From Flavobacterium sp. (GTDB lineage: Bacteria; Bacteroidota; Bacteroidia; Flavobacteriales; Flavobacteriaceae), in NCBI RefSeq assembly GCF_027484205.1, contig NZ_JAIXUB010000025.1, forward strand, positions 124,001 through 188,000: 64,000 nucleotides of DNA. Reading direction: 5' to 3'. The notes beneath the pieces are model-generated. The model was not told the origin of the DNA. It saw nothing but the letters and a program-made list of their open reading frames with translations, and searched no databases. The position numbers and the translations under genes were made by a program. This document shows, piece after piece, positions 18,521 to 27,033 of the stretch. Each line of letters begins with the position of its first letter. The stretch's first letter is position 1.

Positions 18521-19054
18521 TTAACTTTTTATACTGAATAATCCTTTAGGACGATCAGGTATCGCTTCAAAACGTTCGATACATTCTTTAATGATTCTGT
18601 ATGCTTCGGTAACATCTCCCCAACCTTCAACATCTACTTGTTTGTTTTCTAAGTCTTTATAAACTTGAAAGAAATGTTCAATTTCTTTTAATAGGTGTGG
18701 ATTGATATCAGATAAATTTTCTAAAGTATTCCATATTGGATCAGAGACAGGAACACAAATTATTTTCTCATCTGGACCTTTATCATCTGCCATATGAAAA
18801 ACTCCAATTGGTTTTACCTCTATTACACAACCTGGAAAAGTTGGTTCGTTAATTAAAACCAATACATCTAATGGATCACCATCAAGTGCTAATGTTTGCG
18901 GAATAAAACCATAATCTGCTGGATACATCATCGATGAGAATAACATTCTATCAAAACGCATTCTTTTTATAGCAAAATCATATTCATATTTATTTCTACT
19001 ACCTCTTGGTATTTCGATTAAAACATCGAACGTTTTTAATTTATCTGCTGTCAT
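18521..19054 (-). CDS. ppa: Soluble inorganic pyrophosphatase, family I
   Basis: The 177-residue cytoplasmic enzyme hydrolyses pyrophosphate to phosphate. The family I signature is DGDPLDVLVL (residues ~59-68), the metal-binding Asp residues. RFDRMLFSSMMYPADYGFIPQTLALDGD precedes it and DDKGPDEKIICVP follows. It lies beside the ion-pumping pyrophosphatase but has its own promoter and its own terminator, so the two are separate transcription units. Confidence 0.95.
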   Translation of the reverse strand: MTADKLKTFDVLIEIPRGSRNKYEYDFAIKRMRFDRMLFSSMMYPADYGFIPQTLALDGDPLDVLVLINEPTFPGCVIEVKPIGVFHMADDKGPDEKIICVPVSDPIWNTLENLSDINPHLLKEIEHFFQVYKDLENKQVDVEGWGDVTEAYRIIKECIERFEAIPDRPKGLFSIKS

Positions 19055-19076
19055 TATATTCTAATTTTTTTGGAGT

Positions 19077-19085
19077 GCAAAAGTA
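19077..19085 (-). promoter_or_regulatory. ppa promoter -7 element
   Basis: TACTTTTGC on the minus strand is a perfect TAnnTTTG match. A TTG lies ~20 bases further upstream at the -33 position. It is 22 bases before the ppa start codon. Confidence 0.65.
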
Positions 19086-19191
19086 CGTAAACATTAAGGT
19101 TTTACAATAATTTTTTAAAAAAAATACGCATCCAAGAAGTGATTTTTAGTTTTTTAGCACGATATTGATTTTACAATTAGCAAAAAGATTA

Positions 19192-19199
19192 TATATTTG
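19192..19199 (+). promoter_or_regulatory. doxX-like gene promoter -7 element
   Basis: TATATTTG matches TAnnTTTG perfectly and lies 55 bases upstream of the ATG. Confidence 0.55.
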
Positions 19200-19254
19200 T
19201 TTTATAACTAAACAATTAAGTCTGAATCTTGGACTTTTATTAAACTAAAATTAA

Positions 19255-19698
19255 ATGAAAAAACTAAAACTATTTTCAGTACAACCACTAAACATTGATT
19301 TAGGATTATTACTTATCAGATTAATAATTGGACTCTTGATGGGCTTTATTGGCTATGAAAAATTAATTCATTTTAACGAACTAGTTGTTGATGAATTCTG
19401 GGCAAAGAATGTTAGTTTTCTGGGGATGAATGGAGCAATTCCGTTGGCATTAACTGTTTTTGCCGAATTTTTCTGTAGTGTGTTGTTGATTGTTGGATTA
19501 TTTACCAGAGTAAGTTCGTTTTTTCTATTATTTTGTATGGGTTATATTTTTACAGTGATTTTTCCTGGTGCTGTTTTAGATAAAGGAGAACACGGATATG
19601 AATTTAATACCGCCTTTATTTATTTTATGATTTACTTAGGCTTATTTTTTACTGGACCAGGAAAATACAGTTTAGATGCTAAATTTTTTAAAAAATAA
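19255..19698 (+). CDS. DoxX family membrane protein
   Basis: The 147-residue protein has four membrane segments. It shows the DoxX pattern: LLLIRLIIGLLMGFIGYEKLIHF at the start, ALTVFAEFFCSVLLIVGLFTR in the middle, and GLFFTGPGKYSLD near the end. Family members are proposed quinone- or redox-linked membrane proteins, and the substrate is unknown. It has its own promoter and is convergent with the glycosylase gene, one base apart, with no terminator between. Confidence 0.88.
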   Translation: MKKLKLFSVQPLNIDLGLLLIRLIIGLLMGFIGYEKLIHFNELVVDEFWAKNVSFLGMNGAIPLALTVFAEFFCSVLLIVGLFTRVSSFFLLFCMGYIFTVIFPGAVLDKGEHGYEFNTAFIYFMIYLGLFFTGPGKYSLDAKFFKK

Positions 19699-19699
19699 T

Positions 19700-20293
19700 T
19701 TAGATTTTACCTCTTTTCTTGAGATAATAATGCCAAATAACAAATGATGCAAAGGTTCGATATGGTTTCCAATGATTAGAAACTTGTTCCATTTCTTCAT
19801 AAGTTTGGCAGTTGTATAATTCTTTTAAAGTATTTTTAATGGCAATATCTCCAAGAGGAATTATATCTGACGATTGTAAACAAAACATAAGGTAAACTTC
19901 GATTGACCAATTCCCTACGCCTTTTATAGTTATGAGTTCTTTACGGATTTGTTCTTCCGATTTAGTAGCATAAGTATCGAAATCTATTTCTTTTGAAATA
20001 ACTTTTGAAGCCAAATCTTTTAGATAAATTATCTTTTGTCGTGAAACACCGCAACTTCTTAATTCTTCATTTGAAGCATTAATTATTATTTCTGGTGATA
20101 TACTTCTAAAATAATTTTCAATTTTAATATAACATGCTTTTGCAGAAGCAATAGAAACTTGTTGCTCTAAAATTATATGACACATGGAAGCGAATCCTTC
20201 TTGACGTTTTTGTATAATTGGATTACCAAATTTTTCTAAAATATTTTTTAGAATTTCGTCTTTTGAAGATAAAAATGTGATTGCTTGCTGCAT
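19700..20293 (-). CDS. DNA-3-methyladenine glycosylase II-like (HhH-GPD)
   Basis: The 197-residue base-excision repair enzyme lacks the N-terminal AlkA domain and has only the HhH-GPD core. The helix-hairpin-helix is ITIKGVGNWSIEVYLMF (~120-137) and the catalytic Asp is in IIPLGDIAIKNTL (~143-155). It should remove alkylated bases such as 3-methyladenine. There is no iron-sulfur cluster Cys cluster, which argues against the Nth/MutY branch. Hairpin element copy B lies only five bases upstream of the start codon. Confidence 0.85.
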   Translation of the reverse strand: MQQAITFLSSKDEILKNILEKFGNPIIQKRQEGFASMCHIILEQQVSIASAKACYIKIENYFRSISPEIIINASNEELRSCGVSRQKIIYLKDLASKVISKEIDFDTYATKSEEQIRKELITIKGVGNWSIEVYLMFCLQSSDIIPLGDIAIKNTLKELYNCQTYEEMEQVSNHWKPYRTFASFVIWHYYLKKRGKI

Positions 20294-20298
20294 AGTTT

Positions 20299-20430
20299 AG
20301 CCCTGAGTGAAATGAAAATCAATTTATTGAAAATGGCTAATTTTTGTTAAAGTGAAAAAGCGACCATAGAAGCTCTTTTTACTTTTTACAAAAATAGCCA
20401 TTTTGATAAATTATTGAAATGGAAAGCAGG
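20299..20430 (-). repeat. AGCCCTGA/GGAAAGCAGG hairpin element, copy B
   Basis: This is a 132-base imperfect palindrome with the same ends, length and apex as copy A. The stem sections are AAAATGGCTA/TAGCCATTTT, TTTTTGT/ACAAAAA and AAAAAGC/GCTcTTTTT with the same bulged C. The stem bases differ from copy A but remain paired. A minus-strand TATTTTTG lies at 20445-20452, so the element could be the 5' end of the glycosylase transcript. Confidence 0.8.
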
Positions 20431-20488
20431 AGAAAGCTTCAAAACAAAAATATTGAAATAAAAGAATTTGAAACAAGTTCAGATTGAA

Positions 20489-22975
20489 TTAAAAATAGAA
20501 TCCAAACTCTCCTTTTATTGTAAAATTATTGGTGTCTGGAAGATTTCTGTAGTTTCCTCTCCAACCGAAATCAATTCGGAAAACCTTAAATATATTTCCT
20601 ATTCCTGCGCTGTATTCCCAATAAGGTTTTTCTGGCGAAACATATGTCAATCCTGATGCATTTATTGCTCTATTTTCATCAGAAACAGTTCCGTAAACTG
20701 TTCTAATTCCTATGATTTCTCTCCAATTTAATTTTTTCATTAATGGAATTCTTGACAATAATCTTCCTTGAAAATTATGTTCCCATTGTAGCGTAGCATA
20801 TTCATCGGCTACAAATTCATAGAAATTAAGATTACTGAATGTATTTCCAATGATGAAATATGTTTGATTTCCTGGTACAACACTCATCAATCCTAATGGA
20901 ATTTGACCAAATGTTTTACCTAATTCCATGGTTAGATTTGTTCTTCCTAATGGTCCAATTGTTATAGGTTGTTTATAATATAACTGAAGTTTTTGATAGT
21001 CAAAATCACTATCGATGAATCCTTTGAAACCTTGACTATAATTTACAAAAAAAGTACTGAATGGACTATCCACATTTCTTCGTTCCACTCCATATCCAAT
21101 AGTTTTTCTTTTAGGTGTGTATTCAACCTGAAGATTTATTTCTGACTGCTTTACTTCGCTTTTAGTAGTTGTTAAAGTATTATCTGTATAATAATCTAAA
21201 CTGAAAGTATCAGACGCTGATTCAAGTGTGCGATATGAAAAACCTGTTTGAAGGACTAAATTTTTAATTGGTTCAATTTCGAATGAAGCCGTTGTTAAAT
21301 TAATGTTTGTTAACTTTCCATTACTTCCCGAACTAAAAAGACTTGAAGAAGCAAAACTTCTTCCTAGAACATCATTCGTAGTGGTTAGACTTGCGCCAAT
21401 TTGTTCAACATCACGACGATTTCCTCCTGAGATAATGATTCTATTTTTCTTATCAATCATCCATTTTCCTGACAAACCATATTTGAATTTGTTGTCGTCA
21501 AATCCATAAGCAGTATAACCTTGAAGTCGCCATGAATCATTTGGACCAAAATAAGTTCTTCCACCAACGCGCAAACGTATGCCTTCGACTTCATTGTATC
21601 CAAACGTTGAAAAAATAGGTCCATAATCAAAATTCCCGATTTCAATATAACCACTTCCAAGAATAGAAACTAAATTATACATTTGTTTAAATTTCTTGAC
21701 CGTTTTTAAAGTGTCAAGCATTTTATAAATTCCCTCTTCGTCTTTGTTGAGTTTTTCAAATCGATTTTCATTCCAATACTCATCTGATCTTGCATAAACT
21801 GCATTATCTATATAATTTACCTCTTCTTTATAAAATTTATCGGGTTTTTCTTCGTTGAACTTATGATTTCTAATCAATGTTGTTCGTTTTCCATAAACTC
21901 CTTTAGAAGACTCTTTTTTGTTGAGTGCAAAATCAGACATCATATGATCACGAGTTAGTAAAAAAACGGAATCGTTTAATACTTCGAATTCTTGTTCTAT
22001 ATATATTTCTTTTACCCAGTTAATATTGGCACTTTTTGTAACTGCCATATTGATGTTCTTTATTGCGAAAGTGGTATCATTAACCCAAAAATCACCTTTG
22101 AAAGTAAGTTCGTTTTTTCTTCGTGGATAAAAAACTATATTATAACACCACTTATTATCAACAAATGCGCTGTCTGCTAATCTATAATTATAAACATCTA
22201 TTCCTGTTCTTGATAGCGGACTAGTGAAACTTTTATCAAAAAAGTTTAAGTAATTATTGTAAATATCATAGTCATTATATAAATCCTTGATAAACGTGTT
22301 TACACCGTCACCATTCGTTAATCCTGAATTTTTGTTTGCCTTTAGAATTTCTTTTACTTTCCCTTTTACATTATCGCCATAAACATCAGACAAAGCCTCG
22401 TTAATAAACATTGGAAGATAGGTTTTACCTGTAACTTTTGATGTATCAACTTTATCGAAAACAAATTCCATTCCTTTGAAAATTTTACTTTTCATGAAAG
22501 CACTATCAATAGTATTTAAATCAAATTCAACTTTTTCATATTTTTCATATTGATATTGATTAAACATTTTTAGTCCATTCTTTCTTTTTCGCTCCCAAAT
22601 TTTTCTCAAAATATCTAAGGCTGGATTGTTTTTTTTCGATGTTTTTCCTGAGTAAACTATAACTTCTTTTATGACTTGCTCTTCATTTAAAACAATCTTC
22701 AAATCATAATTTACAGATTTAGGCAATTCAAACTCGCGACTTACATACCCAACAAATGAAATTTGAAGTGCGGTGTAATTATTTTTAGATTCCATGTAAA
22801 ATCTCCCATCCTCATTACTAACAACTCCTTCGTTTGAACCTTTAAAAACTAAACTTGCAAAAGAAACAGGTTGATTTTTTTTATCAACAACAATTCCACT
22901 AACTTTAGTTTGAGAGAATATAAAATTTGTAAAAACAATTACAAATAAAATTGAGAAGTAAAGTTTTTTCGACAT
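20489..22975 (-). CDS. DUF5686 family outer-membrane protein with carboxypeptidase-like domain
   Basis: The 828-residue protein has a signal peptide (1-21) and a carboxypeptidase-regulatory-like beta-sandwich (~24-110: VSGIVVDKKNQPVSFASLVF, SNEDGRFYM). The DUF5686 region begins at NPALDILRKIWERKRKNG. The second half is barrel-like with alternating strands and ends in FTIKGEFGFYF, typical of an outer-membrane beta barrel without a TonB plug. The function of the family is unknown. The gene follows pdhB on the same strand after a terminator, so it is probably its own unit. Confidence 0.82.
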   Translation of the reverse strand: MSKKLYFSILFVIVFTNFIFSQTKVSGIVVDKKNQPVSFASLVFKGSNEGVVSNEDGRFYMESKNNYTALQISFVGYVSREFELPKSVNYDLKIVLNEEQVIKEVIVYSGKTSKKNNPALDILRKIWERKRKNGLKMFNQYQYEKYEKVEFDLNTIDSAFMKSKIFKGMEFVFDKVDTSKVTGKTYLPMFINEALSDVYGDNVKGKVKEILKANKNSGLTNGDGVNTFIKDLYNDYDIYNNYLNFFDKSFTSPLSRTGIDVYNYRLADSAFVDNKWCYNIVFYPRRKNELTFKGDFWVNDTTFAIKNINMAVTKSANINWVKEIYIEQEFEVLNDSVFLLTRDHMMSDFALNKKESSKGVYGKRTTLIRNHKFNEEKPDKFYKEEVNYIDNAVYARSDEYWNENRFEKLNKDEEGIYKMLDTLKTVKKFKQMYNLVSILGSGYIEIGNFDYGPIFSTFGYNEVEGIRLRVGGRTYFGPNDSWRLQGYTAYGFDDNKFKYGLSGKWMIDKKNRIIISGGNRRDVEQIGASLTTTNDVLGRSFASSSLFSSGSNGKLTNINLTTASFEIEPIKNLVLQTGFSYRTLESASDTFSLDYYTDNTLTTTKSEVKQSEINLQVEYTPKRKTIGYGVERRNVDSPFSTFFVNYSQGFKGFIDSDFDYQKLQLYYKQPITIGPLGRTNLTMELGKTFGQIPLGLMSVVPGNQTYFIIGNTFSNLNFYEFVADEYATLQWEHNFQGRLLSRIPLMKKLNWREIIGIRTVYGTVSDENRAINASGLTYVSPEKPYWEYSAGIGNIFKVFRIDFGWRGNYRNLPDTNNFTIKGEFGFYF

Positions 22976-23006
22976 ATAAAAGTTCCTTGAAATAAATTTA
23001 AAAAAA

Positions 23007-23036
23007 AAGCTTCATCAAGATTCCTCGATGAAGCTT
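23007..23036 (-). terminator. Terminator of pdhB
   Basis: The stem AAGCTTCATC / GATGAAGCTT has a 10-base loop. On the minus strand it is followed by eight T. Confidence 0.88.
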
Positions 23037-23054
23037 CAAATATAATAGAATATA

Positions 23055-24032
23055 TTATTTGTACATTACTTTTTTTACAGCTTTAACAACATCTTGCGCA
23101 TTTGGTAACCATTCTTTTAATAAAGTTGGTGAATATGGCGCAGGTGTATCCGCAGTTGTGATTCTTTGAACTGGCGCATCAAGATAATCAAAAGCTCTTT
23201 CTTGAACCATATAAGTGATTTCTGAAGCCACACTTGCAAAAGGCCAAGCTTCTTCAAGAACTACTAAACGATTTGTTTTTTTAACAGAATTAATGATTGC
23301 ATCATAGTCCATAGGACGAACCGTTCTTAAATCGATAATTTCACATGAAATACCTTCTTTAGCTAATTCGTCAGCAGCAATAAATGCCTCTTTAATAATT
23401 TTTCCAAAAGAAACTATAGTTACATCTGATCCTTCTCTTTTAACATCGGCAACTCCTAATGGAATAATGTATTCTCCATCTGGCACTTCACCTTTATCAC
23501 CATACATTTGTTCAGATTCCATGAAAATAACTGGATCATTATCACGAATTGCTGCTTTCAACAAACCTTTAGCATCATAAACTGTAGATGGAACTACCAC
23601 TTTTAAACCTGGAGTATTGGCAAACCAATTTTCAAAAGCTTGTGAGTGTGTTGCTCCTAATTGTCCCGCAGATGCTGTTGGACCACGAAAAACCATCGGC
23701 ATTGGAAATTGTCCAGCAGACATTTGACGCATTTTAGCTGCATTATTTATAATTTGGTCAATACCAACTAACGAAAAATTAAAAGTCATGTATTCCACAA
23801 TTGGACGACAACCGTTCATAGCTGAGCCCACTGCAATTCCTGCAAAACCTAACTCAGCAATTGGAGTATCAATTACTCTTTTTGGTCCGAATTCATCAAG
23901 CATTCCTTTTGACGCTTTGTAGGCACCATTATATTCGGCAACTTCTTCACCCATTAAATATACGGCTTCATCGCGACGCATTTCTTCACTCATCGCTTCG
24001 GCAATCGCTTCTCTAAATTGTATCGTTCTCAT
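23055..24032 (-). CDS. pdhB: Pyruvate dehydrogenase E1 component, beta subunit
   Basis: The 325-residue subunit forms the thiamine-pyrophosphate alpha2beta2 E1 with an alpha subunit encoded elsewhere. Characteristic segments are REAIAEAMSEEMRRDEAVYLMGEEVAEYNGAYK (N-terminus), DTPIAELGFAGIAVG, HSQAFENWFANTPGLKVVVPS and EEAWPFASVASEI. It supplies acetyl-CoA from pyruvate. Related 2-oxoacid E1-beta subunits share these motifs, but the close match to PdhB favours pyruvate. It is single here, with its own promoter and terminator. Confidence 0.93.
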   Translation of the reverse strand: MRTIQFREAIAEAMSEEMRRDEAVYLMGEEVAEYNGAYKASKGMLDEFGPKRVIDTPIAELGFAGIAVGSAMNGCRPIVEYMTFNFSLVGIDQIINNAAKMRQMSAGQFPMPMVFRGPTASAGQLGATHSQAFENWFANTPGLKVVVPSTVYDAKGLLKAAIRDNDPVIFMESEQMYGDKGEVPDGEYIIPLGVADVKREGSDVTIVSFGKIIKEAFIAADELAKEGISCEIIDLRTVRPMDYDAIINSVKKTNRLVVLEEAWPFASVASEITYMVQERAFDYLDAPVQRITTADTPAPYSPTLLKEWLPNAQDVVKAVKKVMYK

Positions 24033-24063
24033 ATATATTGTTTCTTAAAATCTATTTTGGATA

Positions 24064-24072
24064 GCAAAAGTA
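24064..24072 (-). promoter_or_regulatory. pdhB promoter -7 element
   Basis: TACTTTTGC on the minus strand is a perfect TAnnTTTG match, 31 bases before the pdhB ATG. Confidence 0.6.
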
Positions 24073-24256
24073 AAAATTAAAAATGATAAAAAAACATATT
24101 AAACCTAAATAATGTAGCAGTAAGCCAATGGTTTTTTAATTCAACAAAAGTTAAATCTTCTGTTTTGGTTTCAAGCAATATCAGCGAAATCGATATAATA
24201 CTGACTTTTTTTAAAAAAATAGTATGCGCGCATATAAATATTCGAAATATATTTTA

Positions 24257-24265
24257 TACTTTTAC
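24257..24265 (+). promoter_or_regulatory. etfB promoter -7 element
   Basis: TACTTTTAC is one base off the TAnnTTTG consensus and lies 30 bases before the ATG at 24296. It falls downstream of the alternative ATG at 24224 and so argues against that earlier start. Confidence 0.45.
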
Positions 24266-24295
24266 ACTCAGAAAAAACTTTTTAAAAAATATATA

Positions 24296-25042
24296 ATGAA
24301 AATATTAGTTTGCATCAGCCATGTGCCTGATACTACTTCAAAAATCAACTTCGTGAATGGCGATTCTGAATTTGACACCAACGGAGTTCAGTATGTTATC
24401 AATCCAAATGATGAATTCGGATTAACTAGAGCTATTTGGTTTCAAGAACAACAAGCAGCAAACGTAACAGTTGTAAATGTTGGCGGACCAGATACAGAAC
24501 CAACTTTAAGAAAAGCTTTGGCTATTGGAGCGAACGAAGCCATTCGTGTAAATGCAACTCCAACTGATGGTTTTTTTGTAGCAAAACAATTAGCAGAAGT
24601 TGTAAAATCTGGTGGTTATGACTTAGTAATTTGTGGAAAAGAGTCATTAGATTACAATGGCGGAATGGTTCCTGGAATGTTAGCAGGTTTATTAGGTTAC
24701 AACTTTGTAAATTCTGCTGTTGAAATGACCGTTGATGGAACTTCTGCAAAAGTAGGAAGAGAAATTGATGGCGGAAAAGAGATTGTTTCTGCATCATTAC
24801 CATTAATTGTAGGTGGACAAAAAGGATTGGTTGAAGAAAAAGACCTACGTATTCCAAATATGAGAGGAATTATGACAGCAAGAACTAAAGTATTAACTGT
24901 ACTTGAGCCAGTAACTGCTGACACTAATACTAAAGCGGTGAAATTTGAAAAACCAGCAGCAAAATCAGCAGTGAAATTGTTTTCTGCTGATGATTTAGAT
25001 GGATTAGTAAGTGCTTTACACAACGAAGCGAAAGTAATCTAG
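24296..25042 (+). CDS. etfB: Electron transfer flavoprotein, beta subunit
   Basis: The 248-residue subunit starts MKILVCISHVPDTTSKI, the usual EtfB N-terminus. The longer reading frame from 24224 adds 24 residues without similarity and would begin upstream of the promoter. DLVICGKESLDYNGGMVPGMLAGLLG is the FAD/AMP-binding core, and LPLIVGGQKGLVEEKDLRIPNMRGIMTARTK is the recognition loop region. With EtfA it passes electrons from acyl-CoA and other dehydrogenases to the quinone pool. etfA follows 95 bases later. Confidence 0.95.
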   Translation: MKILVCISHVPDTTSKINFVNGDSEFDTNGVQYVINPNDEFGLTRAIWFQEQQAANVTVVNVGGPDTEPTLRKALAIGANEAIRVNATPTDGFFVAKQLAEVVKSGGYDLVICGKESLDYNGGMVPGMLAGLLGYNFVNSAVEMTVDGTSAKVGREIDGGKEIVSASLPLIVGGQKGLVEEKDLRIPNMRGIMTARTKVLTVLEPVTADTNTKAVKFEKPAAKSAVKLFSADDLDGLVSALHNEAKVI

Positions 25043-25075
25043 TTTCGGGTTGCGAGTTTCGGGTTGCAAGTTTTT
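25043..25075 (+). repeat. Reiterated GTTTCGGGTTGCRAG words
   Basis: Two tandem near-copies of the word AGTTTCGGGTTGC(G/A)AG lie between etfB and etfA. The word recurs between the nuclease gene and thyA at 26957 as GAGTTTCGGGTT, where it can pair with AACCCGC and ACTCG downstream. Confidence 0.6.
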
Positions 25076-25137
25076 GAACAAAACTTTTAACCTTTTAAAC
25101 GCTCAAACCTTTTTTTAACCTTTTAAACTAAAAAAAA

Positions 25138-26106
25138 ATGTCAGTATTAATATATGCAGAATCAGCAGACGGAAAATTCAAGAAAGTAGCTTTCGAATTA
25201 GCGTCTTATGCAAAAAAAGTAGCCGAATCACTTGGCACAACAGTAACCGCTGTAACAGTTAACGCAGTAAATGTTTCTGAGTTATCTAAATATGGTGTAG
25301 ATAAAGTTTTGAAAGTAACAAACGATAAGTTAGCTAATTTTAGTGCAAAAGCTTATGCCGATGTAGTAAAACAAGCTGCACAAAAAGAGGGTGCAAAAGT
25401 AATCGTACTTTCATCAACAACAGACAGCTTATACCTTGCTCCTCTTGTATCCGTTGGATTAGAAGCTGGTTTTGCATCAAATGTTGTTGGATTACCACTT
25501 TCAACTTCACCATTTCAAGTAAAAAGAACTGCTTTTTCAAATAAAGCTTTCAATATCACAGAAATTGCAACAGATGTAAAAGTACTTTCAATCAGCAAAA
25601 ACTCTTTTGGTTTAGTTGAAAATGCTTCATCTTTATCAGAAGAAGATTTTGTACCAACATTAAACGATGCTGATTTTTCAGTAAAGGTTGAATCAGTAGA
25701 AAAATCTACAGGAAAAGTAACTATCGCAGATGCCGACATTGTAGTTTCTGGTGGACGCGGAATGAAAGGTCCAGAAAATTGGGGAATGTTAGAAGAATTA
25801 GCATCGGTTCTTGGAGCAGCAACAGCTTGTTCTAAACCAGTATCTGATATTGGATGGCGTCCTCACAGTGAGCACGTTGGTCAAACAGGAAAACCAGTTG
25901 CAAGTAATTTATACATTGCAGTAGGTATTTCTGGAGCTATCCAACACATTGCTGGAATCAACTCTTCTAAAGTAAAAGTGGTTATCAACACCGATGCCGA
26001 AGCACCATTTTTCAAAGTGGCTGACTACGGAATTGTGGGCGATGCTTTAGATATTGTTCCAAGATTGACTCAAAAATTAAAAGAATTTAAAGCACAAAAT
26101 AATTAA
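25138..26106 (+). CDS. etfA: Electron transfer flavoprotein, alpha subunit
   Basis: The 322-residue subunit binds FAD in its C-terminal domain: VVSGGRGMKGPENWGMLEELASVLGAA, SDIGWRPHSEHVGQTGKPVASNLYIAVGISGAIQHIAGI, and VINTDAEAPFFKVADYGIVGD. It pairs with the upstream etfB product. The start codon follows a poly-A stretch, as is common in this phylum, without a Shine-Dalgarno sequence. A strong terminator lies about 90 bases downstream. Confidence 0.95.
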   Translation: MSVLIYAESADGKFKKVAFELASYAKKVAESLGTTVTAVTVNAVNVSELSKYGVDKVLKVTNDKLANFSAKAYADVVKQAAQKEGAKVIVLSSTTDSLYLAPLVSVGLEAGFASNVVGLPLSTSPFQVKRTAFSNKAFNITEIATDVKVLSISKNSFGLVENASSLSEEDFVPTLNDADFSVKVESVEKSTGKVTIADADIVVSGGRGMKGPENWGMLEELASVLGAATACSKPVSDIGWRPHSEHVGQTGKPVASNLYIAVGISGAIQHIAGINSSKVKVVINTDAEAPFFKVADYGIVGDALDIVPRLTQKLKEFKAQNN

Positions 26107-26126
26107 ACCAAATTCTAAATTTGTCT

Positions 26127-26170
26127 CACTGGCATTTCGACTACGCTCAATATAAACTAAAGTCGAAGTG
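26127..26170 (+). repeat. REP-like inverted repeat with TTCGACTACGCTCAAT core
   Basis: The arms CATTTCGACT and AGTCGAAGTG pair with one G-U. The core CATTTCGACTACGCTCAAT is close to CATTTCGACAGGCTCAAT at 48388, inside hairpin copy C. Both resemble the REP-type sequence recalled as widespread in Bacteroidota. Confidence 0.6.
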
Positions 26171-26195
26171 TAAAAATAAAACTAACTCAAACGTG

Positions 26196-26229
26196 ATAAG
26201 CTATCTGAAATTATTTTTAGGTAGCTTAT
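26196..26229 (+). terminator. Terminator of etfBA
   Basis: The stem ATAAGCTATCT / AGGTAGCTTAT (G-U tolerated) is followed by a run of T. Confidence 0.85.
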
Positions 26230-26259
26230 TTTTTTGTTTAAAAAAGAGAAAGTTTTTTG

Positions 26260-26267
26260 TTACTTTG
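26260..26267 (+). promoter_or_regulatory. Promoter -7 element of the bifunctional nuclease gene
   Basis: TTACTTTG followed by CAATC matches TAnnTTTG at 7 of 8 positions and lies 54 bases before the start codon. Confidence 0.5.
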
Positions 26268-26321
26268 CAATCAATACAGATACACAGTATTATTGTTTTC
26301 AAAATTTGATAAAATATAAAA

Positions 26322-26942
26322 ATGAGTTTAGTAAAACTTACCATAAAAGGAATTTCATATAGTCAAACCCAAAATGGAGCTTATGCCTTGATTTTAAATG
26401 AAGTTGATGGAGAAAGAAAACTACCAATTGTTATTGGAGCTTTTGAAGCACAATCCATCGCAATAGCTTTAGAAAAGGAAATCAAACCACCAAGACCATT
26501 AACGCACGATTTATTTAAAAGTTTTGCAGACCGATTTGATATTGTAGTTAAACAAGTCATCATTCACAAACTAGTTGATGGTGTGTTCTATTCCAGTATC
26601 ATTTGTGAAAGAGACAAAATTGAAGAAATTATCGACGCAAGAACTTCCGATGCTATTGCATTAGCATTACGTTTTTCTGCACCAATTTTTACTTATAAAA
26701 ACATTCTTGACAAAGCAGGAATTTATTTGAATGCAAATCCATCTGATAATGAAAATGCAGAAGATGACGGCGCGCTTTCAACTCCTGAAACTTTCGGAAT
26801 AGAAAACGATTCGAAACCTGATAATTCTTATGCAAAACTAAGTTTATCTGAACTTCACGAACTTTTAGAAAGTGCCGTTCAAGATGAGGATTATGAAAAA
26901 GCTGCAAGAATTAGAGATGAAATTTCTAAACGCGAATCGTAA
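26322..26942 (+). CDS. Bifunctional nuclease family protein (BFN/DUF151) with UVR motif
   Basis: The 206-residue protein has the BFN domain at residues ~1-135 (LPIVIGAFEAQSIAIALE, RPLTHDLFKSFADRFD, IDARTSDAIALALRFSAPIF). A plant member of the domain has reported RNase and DNase activity. An acidic linker leads to a C-terminal UvrB/UvrC-type motif (LHELLESAVQDEDYEKAARIRDEISKR). The bacterial role is not settled. thyA follows on the same strand after 91 bases of reiterated words, so co-transcription is possible. Confidence 0.88.
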   Translation: MSLVKLTIKGISYSQTQNGAYALILNEVDGERKLPIVIGAFEAQSIAIALEKEIKPPRPLTHDLFKSFADRFDIVVKQVIIHKLVDGVFYSSIICERDKIEEIIDARTSDAIALALRFSAPIFTYKNILDKAGIYLNANPSDNENAEDDGALSTPETFGIENDSKPDNSYAKLSLSELHELLESAVQDEDYEKAARIRDEISKRES

Positions 26943-27033
26943 ACGGTTTGAATGTTTCGAGTTTCGGGTTACTAGTTAAAAACCCGCTATAAAAACTCGA
27001 AAATCAAAACCCGCAACTTTTAAACATAAGAAA

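Noticed and set aside
24224..24295. Earlier ATG for etfB adding 24 residues
   Set aside because: The extension has no EtfB similarity and starts upstream of the promoter-like TACTTTTAC. MKILVCISHVPD at 24296 is the usual start.
26121..26309. 62-codon open frame after etfA
   Set aside because: It overlaps the REP-like repeat, the etfBA terminator and the next gene's promoter.
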